This document shows, in pieces, positions 36,614 to 48,424 of a stretch of 64,000 nt of DNA. The translations under genes and the position numbers were made by a program. Each line of letters begins with the position of its first letter. Position 1 is the stretch's first letter. The stretch comes from Juglans regia (taxonomy: Eukaryota > Streptophyta > Magnoliopsida > Fagales > Juglandaceae). The stretch is from positions 6,415,053 to 6,479,052 of the forward strand of contig NC_049905.1 in NCBI RefSeq assembly GCF_001411555.2. Direction: 5' to 3'. Below the pieces are notes generated by a model. That model saw only the letters and a list, made by a program, of their open reading frames with translations, was not told where the DNA came from and ran no database searches.

Positions 36614-37195
36614 GAGTTGAAGTTGACACTTGAGTAAATCTCAAAGTCTCTGTGTATCCTTGTTCTGTTGATTTTAGTTGGAGTGAATTGCAAGGTAGAT
36701 GAGACATGAAGATATTTGTACAGAAGTGAGAAGGGGTGGCGCATGCTCTTGCTTGCCCTCTTGTTTTGTTCTTTTTTCAATGTTTTTCACTTTTTTGGAT
36801 GTTCTAAGGTTGTACAACTTCACCATAAGAGATTATGTCATCAACCTCAACATCAATAAATGTGGCTTTTCAAGAAAGTAGCCACTCTTAAGTTTATAGT
36901 AGGTCATCTCACTCAAGTCAGCGACTACTTTTTATCTTTAACCTGTAACCACCCCACCGTTCTCCCACTACTTATAACCATTTCCAGAAGCCTAGATGCT
37001 TAGCAGTTACATCTTGAAATTACATCAGGGACAAGACAATTATTCCAGCGAGGATGTTGCCTAGGAAACATCTCAAGGGCATATACTTTCCAAGGACTTT
37101 GTTTCACCTAATCCAGCATAAACATGAAAAACAAGTTTTTTGGGTTAGATGTGGTCATTGAGGTAGAAGCAGAACCGCTCAGTTCACTTAAAGGG

Positions 37196-37408
37196 CAGGT
37201 TTTTTTGGGGAGAGATACAAAATTTTCATCTTATTTCATCTCATTATTACACTTTTTTCAAATCTCTATATAAAATATAATAAACAATTCAACTTTTTTA
37301 AATCTCAATTCAATTTTTTCAAATCCCAATACAATAATAATACTAAAACATAATATTTTAAACACTAAAACAAAATACAAAATTCTCATCTCACCCTCCA
37401 AACCTGTC
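37196..37408 (-). mobile_element. MITE family B, copy 1
   Basis: GCAGGTTTTTTTGGGGAGAGA at the left against CTCACCCTCCAAACCTGTC at the right as imperfect inverted ends. The body (AAAATATAATAAACAATTCAA, TTTTTCAAATCCCAA) is the inverted form of 42292-42522 and 51898-52107. Confidence 0.7.
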
Positions 37409-37682
37409 TACTCGAGGCGAAGTTCCTATTTGATTTCTAGATGAAGGGAAAGTTCCCATTGCTAAATCTGGCTTGAAGGATTTAACCCTTGTTTGATATT
37501 CCTACAGCTTTAACCCTTGTTTGATATTTCCATTATCCATAAATCTATTTTTCTCCAACTATAAACCATAGAGTTCGAACAATAATTTTTGAAAATCGTG
37601 GTACATTTTTGTAGAAAATAAAATATAATAAAAAAGAGAGAGAGAATAGAGAATGAGGGAGAGGCTTTATATGATTTGTTAG

Positions 37683-37785
37683 ATCTATTATACAATAAAA
37701 GTAACTTTATAATTTGACGTACTGCATTAAGTCATATCAATTTGTGAATTTAATCTTGTGTAATCTCATTGTAACTAAAGTTTTT
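37683..37785. mobile_element. MITE family A, partial copy
   Basis: ACAATAAAAGTAACTTTATAATTTGACGT and CATATCAATTTGTGAATTTAATCTTGTGTAATCTCATTGTAACTAAAG match the right half of 1412-1592. The left arm is missing. Confidence 0.5.
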
Positions 37786-38463
37786 TTTTTTTTATTGAGT
37801 TGAAGGAGGGGGGTTCTGAACTTTAAACCTCTATTTTAGAAGCTGTAAATTATGTCAAAATCAAATCACAGACCCTTTGACACTGAATGAGAGTTTACTC
37901 CTAATTATCTTAAGGATTTTTGTAATCAGGAATATTTGTTTGTTTCCCCCTTCTTTACTAAGCAGTCTCGATATATGATTACAACTTGCAAACTGATCCG
38001 AACAACAATGACCATTGACCAAATAAAACATAAACCAGTCATGAGAGAGGAGGCAAACGTCAAGACAAGTGAGTCAAGTACGTAGAAAATTAAGGTGATA
38101 AATCTGACCCTGCTGTGTTTTTCAAATATCAGTTATCGGACGGTGGAAAGCAGGCCAGTTGTCATCAACTTGGGCAGATGGGCAGAGGCTATCAGTACTA
38201 AAAACCACCAGATCTATGCAAAGATAAGATACTTGTCTATATACGGCTGTGGTAGGTGTGCTCGGGCTTTCATTTTTATGCTCCAACTCATGAATAACTT
38301 CTCCATCAATTTCGTCAGCCACAAATTGGGTAGTTGAATTTATTTGATATTCATATAATTAATTTACAACTAATGATACTATTTCGTAAAAGAATAAACT
38401 CACAGACTGCAATTTATTGTGGTACATCATATTATAATTTTTTTTATAAATAAAATAGATTTA

Positions 38464-38660
38464 GATCCATTTGGATTAAGAAAGTATTTCATCTCATCTC
38501 ATCATTATAATTTTTTTAAATTCTTACACAAAATATAATAAACAATTCAATTTTTTCAAATTCTAAAATATTAATAATATTACAAAATAATATTCTATCA
38601 ATATTTTTTTTAATTTTCATCTAAAATCATCTCTTCTCATCTCTAAATCCAAACCAGCCC
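38464..38660 (-). mobile_element. MITE family B, copy 2
   Basis: GATCCATTTGGATT at the left and AAATCCAAACCAGCCC at the right are imperfect inverted ends, with TTTCATCTCATCTCATCATTATAA and TCATCTCTTCTCATCTCTAAATCC as the subterminal GATGAG repeats in inverse orientation. Same AAACAATTCAATTTTTTCAAATT core as the other copies. Confidence 0.75.
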
Positions 38661-39551
38661 TAATGTATTGGATCTAGCAACATCAATTTATCAACTTTAC
38701 TTCCGCAAATTCTCTGCTTAATCTATTGAAAATAAAGATGCCAGGCCAAAATATCAAAGTCCAACTCGCCATTCCTGGCTTATAATTTAATTGATTAGTG
38801 CTTTCTCCTTTACAATCTAGTCTTCTTTCATGTTCACATGACTCGCATCCTCCAAAAATATTTTCCACATACAGTAATTGAACACAGCAATATCATGTTA
38901 GAATGTTGAACTTCCAGGATGAGTAGAAATAAGTTGATTGGAGTTCAATGGCAAGACAGGGTCTCTCTACGATAGTCTTGACATAGAGAAAACAGAACTT
39001 ACATCTTATGTAACCATAATATTCTTCCTCCATCAAGTTCATCACAAAGATTTCCAAAGTATACACTGGCACTCTAAATAAAAGGAAGCTCTATAAGTAA
39101 AAGAAGGAACAAGAATACAATAATAACGGCTTACAACAGCTTCCTCCTTTTACTGTGTACAGCTCTACAGTGCATATAAATACATGAAAGATGTCCAAAA
39201 TTTACACAAAGTTATTGTAATGCTGTAGTTTTTATTGAACTCTACTTAATTACATTGTGCTAAAACTCTATCATTATGCTTACAACAGCCACCCTATCCA
39301 GTATTTGTTCCCAAGAACAAGACAACTTTATTCCTAATAGCCTCCATCAACCGGCCCTTCCAACACTTTTGTGCAGCTCAAAGCAATCCAAACTATACAA
39401 AATCAATATGTAAAAAGCACCTAGAAATTGGTGCTTGTGTTAACATGTAAAATCCCAGCGAGAAGTGCTTGTGCTATAAAAATCTAGACTAGAAAACTAT
39501 ATTTTGGAACAGATCGGCATTAACGAATCTCACGCCTTTGAATAGAAGTTT

Positions 39552-41726
39552 TCAAAGCATTTTCATGACCCAGAGCCTGTGTTTCTTTATATACAGATAA
39601 ACAATAGAAGGTCCGATCAAACTTGCATCAGAGAAGCGCTTGCAAAGCTTGAGGTAAGTGTCTACATTTCCAGAACGGTGGATTCCTTTTCTTACTCCCT
39701 GCAGTACAGCTGCCCTGTCCAAATACTCTGGATGAAATCCCATATCAAGCATTTTAATCAGTGTTTCTGCAGCATCATTGAAATGCCCTCCTTTAATGTA
39801 ACCTCTCAATAACCATGATAGGCTTTTCTTCTTGCGCAAAGAACTTTTAACCTCAATTCTAGTAAGCAACCGTGAAATAGCATTGGCCTCCTTCTTGGAA
39901 GCACAGATGGCTAGAACAATATCATAAAGGTCTCCGTCAGCCTCTTTACCCACAAGCTTCATTTGCCACAACTGCCTTTCAGCCTCCAGTCCCCGACCAG
40001 CACAAATATACATAGCGAGGAGCCTCTCATGTACCGCCCCAGAAAGTGAAGAGCTTGCCTCTTCAATCACCCAACTAGACAGTTGTACTCCATCAGCTAA
40101 AAGATCAGACTTATACTTTTCAAAAAGCCCAACATTTTCTACATCAAGCTCTGCGATCAACCCATCCCTAGCAAAACCTTTCAACTTACGTAAAGCTTTC
40201 CCAAGTTCATTCAGCTCTTTAACCACAGCTGTCATTGCAATGAGGTAGCTGTAGACCTCTGGCTTCAACCCAGATTCTCTAAGATGAATAACCAACTTGA
40301 CTGCATCCCTATAGTTACCCTCAACCTGACAGGATGCATCTCATGTTGTTATCCGTAAAATTTAATTTAAGACTAAGAAAATAAGTACCAAAGAAACAAA
40401 AGGTTACAAAATTAAAAATTCACCATGGATGAGGCAAAAGATTGTAAAAAATCAGCTAATCTCACAAATAAAGTTGATTAACAATCACTAGATGAAACAT
40501 AGTTCACTACATGGGTTCGATCCAATTGCAGAAAGTGACTGGCATCCGACACATTATACAGTATATAGCAATTAGTATTATATTCGGAAGACTAGCCAAA
40601 TCTACGTTTTTTTGTCCCTAGTATGAAGACATACAGATTTCAACGCATCTTAGCATCAGAATAGTAATATTTGACAGAAACCCAACAGAAAACGAGTAAA
40701 AATAAAAGCTATTGGTGATTAAGCTTCGACAATCAAATTTGTCCACCAAACATTAAAGCAAACAATAAGCTTTCTTACCAAATTAAACTACAACACGATT
40801 AGAAACTAAACCTACAAGCAAAGATGAATGGAATTTAAAGCCAACATGATATCAAAAGCAGCAAAGACAGCAGTTCATAGATGAAACAGGAATATGATAA
40901 ATTCCTCAACACTCACCATCATCTTCCAAGCAAGATACCCAGTTGGGCCTCCTTTATGCCCCTCCCCACCATCCTCCTCCGCAGCACGACCAATCCCACG
41001 CCTCAACACCTCCTTCACAAACAAAACCACCTTCTCCCTCTCCTTCTCACCCATCTCCCAATACAAAGATATCACCTTCTCCACCATGCTAAACTCGGGC
41101 TTCAACCCAACACAGTCCATGTCCACGAGCAAATCCACCACGTCCCCAACATCATGTTCCTCCTCGATCAACTTCTTCACCCAACCGCACATTAAGCCAA
41201 CCATGAGTTCCATGGTCTCCTTGTCCACCCTATTCTCCTTCTTCAGCCACTCGAACACCTCGAGCGCGCACCACGAGTCCCTCCCCTCCTGAGAGAAGTA
41301 CACCAGCACCAGCTGTAACTCCCTCGCCGAGAGCCGCTCGTTCATCTCCTCCAGCACATCTGACGGCTCCCTCGCCATCCTTTCCAGCTCCTCAATTGCC
41401 TCAAAAAACCCTTCTCCCATTTCGTCTTCGTCGTCGCTCGTCACGAACTGGTCCAGCTCAACCGACCTGAACGACCCGAGTTCTCGGATTCTGCTCGGTT
41501 TAGCGACCACGAGGCTAGGGTTTCGGTGGTAATTGCCGATTCTAGTGGAAATTCTTGAACTCCGACAAACCCGAGGAACGAAGAACTGGCAGCGGCGAAG
41601 CGAAAATGAAGAACAAAATGAAAAATTGGGTTCGGTCGACGGAGCGAACGTGAACGCAGAGGCCATTTCTTTTCGCTCAAATTTCGAAAGAATCAAAGTA
41701 GTTACGCCGTGTTTGGTTGCCGCCAA
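39552..41726 (-). CDS. PPR-like, probably plastid-targeted protein, two exons
   Basis: Exon 1 41726-40917 (donor ATG|GTGAGT), exon 2 40325-39552 (acceptor GTCAG|GTTGAGG, stop TGA); 810 + 774 nt give 527 residues with phase 0 at the junction. The first Met (MAATKHGV) may be replaced by Met21 at 41666 (MASAFTFAPSTEPNFSF), which begins a Ser/Arg-rich, acid-poor stretch typical of a chloroplast transit peptide. An acidic segment (DDEDEMGEGFFEAIEELERM) follows, then helical repeats resembling degenerate PPR motifs, for example AVKLVIHLRESGLKPEVYSY and AAETLIKMLDMGFHPEY. PPR proteins act in organelle RNA processing; the repeats here are few and atypical, so the role is inferred only. The nearest Arabidopsis relative that comes to mind is the At2g30100-type PPR-related protein, not verified. 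Confidence 0.75.
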
Positions 41727-42291
41727 CGTTTCGAAGGAAAAAAGTGAAAATCAAAATGGTAAAGCTCAGATCAATCGAAGTCAAAACGTTGTGTTTTTAG
41801 CTATAATTTCGAGGGTATGTTCCTGCTTTCACGGGGTTCCCCGATGGTCAAAACCGCACCCAACAGAAAAGCAAAGACACAAGAGTTCAATTTCTTTTCT
41901 CTTCAAGTAAATTTCTCTGCAGCAAAACAGAGCAGTTAGGTCTCCGCTCGACACAGAAAAATAACTCGAAGAAAGGGCCCATTGGAGGAGGACAGATGAA
42001 GAAAATAGAAAACAGGACGAGTAAAGCAGAGCAAAATCGGGAGGGATATGGGAAACAGAACAAGATTGAAAGTGTTCGGGACTACCCAATGGTTGTATGG
42101 CTCATGAGTGGAGCTTGTCAGCCATGGCTGTCGATTGCCACCGCTGCAAGACAAAAGCCGGTTTTGTGAGTACTTCGAGAGGAAACGTGTTCGAAAGGGG
42201 ACTTCACAGCGACTCCAGACTCCACTCACTCACTCCAGAGCCCAGAGTCTAATTAGTATGTCAATTGGGCTCCTTTGTTTTCGTAAGATGG
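41727..42291 (-). promoter_or_regulatory. Upstream region of the PPR-like gene
   Basis: About 565 bases between the PPR-like ATG and the family B MITE at 42292. Moderately GC and free of long low-complexity runs; several open frames overlap here (41829-42229 -) but none shows a recognisable domain. No TATA box stands out. Confidence 0.35.
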
Positions 42292-42522
42292 GGCTCGTTC
42301 GTTTTGAGATATTTGTTTTTATTGAAAAAAAATGAATTGAGATTAAAATTAAAAATTAAATAAAATATTATTAAAATATATATTTTTAATATTATTTTTA
42401 TTTTGAGATTTGAAAAAGTTATATTATTTATTTTATTTTATATGAAAATTTAAAAAAATTATAAATAATTACATGAGATAAAATTAGATGAATTGAAAGA
42501 AGTTGTAAAAACAAACGAGAAC
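42292..42522 (+). mobile_element. MITE family B, copy 3
   Basis: GGCTCGTTCGTTTT at the left and AAAACAAACGAGAAC at the right are inverted ends. The body TTGAGATTAAAATTAAAAATTAAATAAAATATTATTAAAATATATATTTTTAATATT parallels 51898-52107. 231 bp, no coding sequence. Confidence 0.8.
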
Positions 42523-42639
42523 AGTAATTTATTCACATATCATTTTTTATTCTTAGTTTTTTTAATCTTCTCATTTAGACCTTTTATATTGTTATATTTC
42601 TTAAATAAGCAACCTATTGGAATTGTGATTTATGCAAGC

Positions 42640-43110
42640 TCAGGTTGGGCCGCTCTTCCTGGCAAAACCCATGAACCTTAAGGAAGAAGGGCCAGGGTAA
42701 ACTCATTGCCAGTAAGCTTGGCCAGTGGTATGCCCCTATCTCCTATCCCGGCGCATTAATGGGATCAGGAACTTGTCCCTCGAGAAATCAGACGCATTGA
42801 ATGCATCAGAGAGTGGCCTCTCCCGAGGTTGGACCCTAGTACTTGACGCGGGTGGCCGCACTAAATTCCATCTCCTGCCATCTCGAAAAGGAGAATGACA
42901 ACCATGATGGGTGAGTTTTAGGAGGAATGGAGCACGAATAAAAGCAGGTATGTAACACGAAGGAAAAATAGGTTCTTCAACGAGTAAGACTCGTCCTCTC
43001 CGTTTTTAGAAATTAAGCTCCCACGATAACTAATTTTGGCATCAGAGGCTACTCTGTCCCAACCACCCTTTCCTTCCTCCTTCTACAGGCGTTAGACAAT
43101 AGTTATGATG
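42640..43110 (+). mobile_element. Second Tat/Ogre-like LTR remnant
   Basis: GCGCATTAATGGGATCAGGAAC (42751) and ACGCATTGAATGC match the repeated CGCATTAATG phrases of 25185-25830. GAATAAAAGCAGG (about 42937) replaces the TATA box, and AATTTTGGCATCAGAGGCTACTCT (about 43034) parallels the CATCGGAGG phrase there. No internal domains follow, so a solo LTR or fragment. Edges approximate. Confidence 0.55.
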
Positions 43111-44283
43111 ACGGCTACAAAGCACACCTTAACACCTATTTTTTATGAATATTGCTTGGGCCACCGAGGATCCTTACCGATTTCTTTTTACTTAGTAGTT
43201 AAAGAATTATTTTTTAATGAATTTTTTATTTTTATTTTTATTTTTTTAATGTTTAAGGAATTTAAAAAAATATATTTGAAAAAAAAGCAGATTTTTTTTG
43301 CCTTCTCGGTGAGGATCCTCAATATCTATAGCAGGATCCATCTTTTATCTCGCTTAATCCTGAGTGATGTGATATGTTTTAAATACTTACAAGTTGGGAC
43401 TTAGTTTTTATTTTTTTGAAAAGAGGACATTCCCTCAATTTTATTAAAAATAATCATTTATGACATAGGAATACTATATTATAAACAAATCTGAGATTAC
43501 AAAAATCTCTAACCAAGATTTCAAAAAATTCCTATACATTTACAATATGTGAGCATTGAAAGATGTAACTATTCAGAAAAACAAGACTATATAATAAGAA
43601 AACTAAAACTTCTGTTTCCATTAAAGTTTGTCAAACCAGATGTATCAGTTAAAAAGATTGCATGAAATTGTTGAGGCAGATATAAAGTAAAATAAAAAGA
43701 CAAAGTAATAATTGTTAACTAAAATATCTGTCCTTTCATTGCTCTCTCTCTATATATATATGTTAAATATCAAAATATAGAAATTTGTCGAAGTCAAGTA
43801 TATCTTCCCAGAGATCCATATACCTGCAAGGAAGGCTTTTCTTATTTTTATACTGGTTAACTACCTGCAAAGCATCTCATCTGATTCATCAATGAGATTA
43901 TAAAAACCTAGTTGATAATATAATTAAGAGATGCAAGCTGCTTTAACTCATGTAGAAAGTTATGCAAAAACACTTATACCAGTCCCCAAGTAAATGGAAA
44001 AGCTATGCATGCAATGACCATAATGATCACAAAGGATCCAACCACAACCAGCAATTTCGATGTTGCCCTTTGAGGCTCCAATATAAATGTTGAGTTTTAT
44101 TCTATCAATAAGAGGATTTAACCAACGACCAATATGAGCTTTTGTGTTTTAGTCTCATGGTTCATGATTAATTAATACAAAATTGTGCTTCTCTCTCCAA
44201 AAATATATGATTCCTTTTTATTGATTTAAGCATCTAACTATCTAAGCATAGGAGAGTCCCTCGATGACCAACCTCTTACTGTC
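43111..44283. other. AT-rich spacer left of the CACTA element
   Basis: 43158-43325 has inverted ends, CCACCGAGGATCCTTACCG against TTCTCGGTGAGGATCCTC, enclosing a poly-T/A core with TTTACTTAGTAGTTAAAGAATTATT, which resembles the inner arm of the foldback MITE at 30475. A short TA run lies at 43749-43762. No gene recognised. Confidence 0.45.
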
Positions 44284-44400
44284 TTTCACTACAACACAAT
44301 TGCTTTTTAGTGACGGTTGAAAAATTGTGACAGTCCATAAACCGTCACTAAAAGGCATTTTTTGTGACAGTTTCTGGAAACCGTCACTAGAGATAGAATG
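44284..44400 (+). repeat. CACTA left terminal inverted repeat and GTGACGGTT pairs
   Basis: After the TTT target duplication come CACTACAACACAAT and five alternating copies of GTGACGGTT / AACCGTCAC-like words (for example TAGTGACGGTTGAA and AAACCGTCACTAAAA), able to form small hairpins. Confidence 0.9.
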
Positions 44401-44404
44401 ATAT

Positions 44405-44592
44405 TTTTTTACATTCCAACGTAGGGGAAATATACATTCGAACGTCACATATACGTTCGAACGTTATGTCTGTTTACGTTTGAACGTAAAATGTTTTAGT
44501 GCAACCATTCGCACGTTATTAATTAACGTTCGAACGTAAAAAGTTTGCGCCAATGTTCGAACGTTAAGTAATAACGTTCGAACGTTCATTAT
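44405..44592. repeat. ACGTTCGAACGT palindrome block 1
   Basis: About seven exact or near copies of the 12-bp palindrome, for example ATACGTTCGAACGTTATG at 44450. Variants are mostly C-to-T or G-to-A changes at its CpG sites. By analogy with En/Spm subterminal repeats these are the likely TNPA binding sites. Confidence 0.85.
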
Positions 44593-44885
44593 AAATTTAA
44601 ATTAAATGACTTTAATTTAAAAATTATGTGGTTTTTATTGTGCATAATTTGTGAACAAGTCTAAAAAATTGAATTGTATATATTTATATATACACAATTT
44701 GTAATATATAAATATTTATGTTTATATATATTTGAAATGCAGTGATTTAGTATTAATGTTGAAAAATATAACATCAAAGAAGATTAAAAATTGAAATTAA
44801 CAAACGATAGAAATATTCAATAATATTTTTCATTACAAATATTAAAAATAAAATACAAGATTTAATAAAATGTAGTAAACAACAG

Positions 44886-46070
44886 TCAGATGATAACGTT
44901 ATCCGCAAAAGTCGAACTCCGTACCTCCTCAGTCAAGGTATCAACCTTGTCGTTGAGGATAGTTACACGATGGGTGAGTTCGGCAACAGACGCCGATATA
45001 GCCTCGAGCGATCGATCGATCTTATGATCGATATGCGCAGTCAGCTGTGAGATGACCGCATCAACCCAAGCAGGCCGCACATCTCCTGCAGATGTGCTCG
45101 GCGTATGCTGACTACTACTCCCGACATGACCTGGCTCAAGCTGCGTCGGAGGAACTAGATCCTCTACAGGGGGTGGCTGACGTCCCCTCGCCTGTCCAAT
45201 GCTACGTCGATGCGTGGTCATGTCGAGGGGGCTCATCTGATCTTTGACCCGCTCCTCTGGCTGGGTCGGCACTCCCCGTGCAAGTAATAGTCGGCTGATT
45301 AGGACACCGTATGGGAGATTATCCGTGGAGACGATGCTCGCCTCGTAACGGATCCTCTCAAAGATGTGCAGTGGCAAATTTATAGGATCTCCATGTGTCA
45401 CTCGTATAAAAAATTGTGCCCGAAGCCGACTAAATGTGGTTTTATGAGCCACGGGATCGACATTTGTTGCAACAATAAGGTGCAACATGTGGAAGAAATG
45501 CAGCAGATGGTTCTAGTTGAAGGCGTTCTTCCGCTCGATCTCCATGCGGTCCCTCCCGGTGAGGATGTAGAAATCCTCGTCTCGGTCATCATCCCGAGCC
45601 TCGACGCCAGTATCCTCAGCCTCTGACTGGCCTGCATCTCTGGCTGATGCTGGCTCAAATGCCTGGCCAGTAGATGATGTAGAAGTGCCTACATCCTCAC
45701 GGGGTGTTGAGTGTGCAAATGTCTCAACTTCTCGATGAATCCCAAGATGCTCGCCGATGACATCTGGTGATACCTCAATGGAAAGACCGCGTACAGTCAA
45801 GGTGTGAGAGGATGCATCCTAAGGCATGTCACACATCCCCATATAAAATTCTTGAACCATTGAGGGGTACACCTTCCCCCTCAATGTGCAAATATTTCCC
45901 TAGCCTCTACTGAGGAAAACATCTCTCAGGTTCGTCTGCTGCCAACAGAGTTTGTCGAACTCATTAATCAGGACCTCTCGCTCTACCATAACAGTACGAG
46001 TTCCGATACGGGCAGTATCCGACGTGGCTCCTTCCCTTCCTCGTTTCCTAGTATGCAGTGGAAGAGCCAT
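44886..46070 (-). pseudogene. Antisense CACTA-internal gene, putative plant transposon protein (PF20167-like)
   Basis: One frame runs from ATG 46070 (MALPLHTRKRGREGATS) to 44886, interrupted by TAG at 45902-45900, 45821-45819 and 45515-45513, each where Trp would suit the context (SRG-stop-GNI, DMP-stop-DAS, AFN-stop-NHLLHF). The N-terminal basic stretch could be a nuclear signal. HLLHFFHMLHLIVATNVDP through LPYGVLISRLLLARGV resembles the putative plant transposon protein domain (PF20167) often found inside plant transposons. A Pro-rich linker and a C-terminal coiled coil with heptads (VAELTHRVTILNDKVDTLTEE) follow. Function unknown. It diverges from the transposase gene and has its own TATA box at 47055-47062, with an intron probably between about 46930 and 46080. 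Confidence 0.55.
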
Positions 46071-46139
46071 ATCTTGAAAATAGAAAAGGAAAAAAAATTA
46101 TTTACATTAATGCATTTTTTTGTATTAATTTGAAGCTGC

Positions 46140-47105
46140 TCTGCATTAACGTTCGAACATTTTGTCTTTCACTTTCAAACGTTAAAAATAAACGTTCGAA
46201 CGTTAATTTATACGTTCGCACGTAAAATAATGTAAATAAATTTACGTTCTAATGTAAAACATATACGTTCGAATGTAAAACATAGACGTTCGAACATAAA
46301 CAGTAAATAAATATTGGCTGACGTATGTTCGGACGTTTATGTTTTACGTTCAAACGTATTTGTTTTACGTGTGAACGTAAATACGAACATCCGAACGTCG
46401 AAGCATGAATAACGTAGAAAATCACTACGTTCAGACGTTATAATTAAACGTCTGACCGTATGTGATTTACATTCGAAAGTAAAATATTCACGTTCGAACG
46501 TATGTCATTTAATAATATTTAAAAAGTAGTACGTCATGAAGTATACATTAAACGTTTAGATATGAAAATTGATGAATATGACGTCCGAATGTAAGAAGGT
46601 TACGTTCGAAAGTAGAAACAGTAACGGCTCTGTAATTTAAACGTCGTACGTTCGAACGTCTTGGTGAAACGTTCAAACGTTACGACGCAGAGTTGAGTCG
46701 ACTCAGCCATTATTGAAATCTCGAAAATTTCTCTACAACGTTCTAAATGCTGAAATGTCACCGTAGAAATGAAGTATACACTTCAAGAAACATTTCTACG
46801 GTCACTATTCGGCCAATGGCTAGCCGTGGTGGCCGAAAAATGGAGTTGAAAATTCGGCCACCACTTATCCGATTTTAAACAAAACTCAATCCAAATCTCA
46901 ATAAAATACATGTTATTTGAATAAAAGATGAATGCCTACCTTTTTGTGACGGTTGTGGCGGAGTTGACGGCGGCGATGACGGCGGCGTGGCGGCGTGCAA
47001 CGTAACGGATGATAATTATGTTTTGGAAATGTCGTTTCGACGTTCGGTTTTGGCCTTATATACACAGAACGTTCGAACGTAATAATAATTACGTCTGAAC
47101 GTTTG
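46140..47105. repeat. ACGTTCGAACGT palindrome block 2
   Basis: Some 25 or more copies between 46140 and 46690, and a few near 47065-47105, surrounding the promoter of the antisense gene. 46700-47040 between them has the GC-rich GGCGG stretch at 46960-47005. Confidence 0.85.
47055..47062 (-). promoter_or_regulatory. TATA box of the antisense CACTA gene
   Basis: On the - strand TATATAAG, within TGTATATAAGGCCAAAA, flanked upstream by ACGTTCGAACGT copies at about 47070-47105. Spacing predicts a transcription start near 47025. Confidence 0.5.
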
Positions 47106-47439
47106 TCAATTTAATTTCAAAAATAATATCTATAATATATTATATTATAAATGTTTATGTTATATATTAAGATGTTATATAATTTTATTGACAATTAAAT
47201 TAATTGGTTTGACGTTTGTGAGTACTTGTTATATTTCTAAAATTTAGCAATATGTTTATACATATTGTTGTGATTTTATGCTTACTCTTGAAATAATTGT
47301 GATTATTGTTTGTAAATTTTGTAAATAGTTAATTAATTTATGGTGTTTATTGATGAATTAATATGTGTATAAATATTGTTGTAAGAATATTGTGAATATT
47401 CTGTGATATGGATTTAATACATTTAATACATAAATATTC

Positions 47440-48415
47440 TTTATTATATACATTTATGTTCTCATTTAAAGTAATATGCTATCATACTATACAATGTAGT
47501 ATATAGTTATAGATATATACAATGTAATATATATATTATATTATAAGTTAGTGTATAATAAAGAATTTAATAAGTAACAATTTAATATATATTCTTAAGA
47601 TTTATATATATGGTATAGTTTAAATATTATATACATTTATGTTCTCATTTAAAGTATTATGCTATCATACTATACAATGTAGTATAGAGTTATAGATATA
47701 TACAATGTAGTATATATATATTATATTATAAGTTAGTATATAATAAAGAATTTAATAAGTAACAATTTAATATATGGACTATTTGATTTATATATATATA
47801 TATGGTATAGTTTATAAATTATATACACTTATGTTCTCATTTAAAGTATTATGCTATCATACTATACAATGTAGTATATAGTTATAGATATATACAATGT
47901 AGTATATATATTATGTTATAAGTTAGTATATAAGTTAGAATTTAATAAGTAACAATTTAATATATATCCTTAAGATTTATATATATGGTATAGTTTATAT
48001 ATTATATACATTTATGTTCTCATTTAAAATATTTTGCTATCATACTATATAATATAGTATAGAGTTATAGATATATACAATGTAGTATATATATTATATT
48101 ATAAGTTAGTATATAAGTTAGAATTTAATAAGTAACAATTCAATATATATCCTTAAGATTTATATATATGGTATAGTTTATATATTATATACATTTATGT
48201 TCTCATTTAAAGTATTTTGCTATCATACTATACAATGTAGTATATAGTTATAGATATATACAATGTAATATATATATATATATATTATATTATAAGTTAG
48301 TATATAAGTTAGAATTTAATAAATAACAATTTAATATATATCATTAAGATTTATATATATATATGGTATAGTTTATATATTATATACATGATTTATGTTC
48401 TCATTTAATAAGTAT
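47440..48415. repeat. Tandem array, about 183-bp unit, six copies
   Basis: TGTTCTCATTTAAAGT-like starts recur at 47458, 47640, 47832, 48015, 48198 and 48396 (spacing 182-198). Each unit holds GCTATCATACTATACAATGTAGTATA, ATAAGTTAGTATATAA and TTAATAAGTAACAATTTAATATAT in the same order. AT-rich, no coding frame. It lies between palindrome blocks 2 and 3 and behind the antisense promoter. Confidence 0.9.
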
Positions 48416-48424
48416 AGTAGGAAT

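Larger units (their letters stand above)
36614..39551. other. Spacer between convergent receptor-kinase and PPR-like genes
   Basis: Begins with the receptor-kinase 3' UTR (to about 36860, where CATCAATAAATG supplies a polyadenylation signal) and ends with the PPR-like 3' UTR. Between them are three MITEs (37196-37408, 37683-37785, 38464-38660). No gene recognised; the 80-codon frame at 38095-38337 has no recognisable motif. Confidence 0.6.

Noticed and set aside
41533..42229. Several frames around the 5' end of the PPR-like gene
   Set aside because: Overlap the transit-peptide region or its promoter, and none has a recognisable domain.
47440..48415. Regularly spaced repeats considered as a CRISPR array
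   Set aside because: Plant nuclear DNA; the units are contiguous 183-bp tandem repeats with no unique spacers, inside a CACTA transposon.
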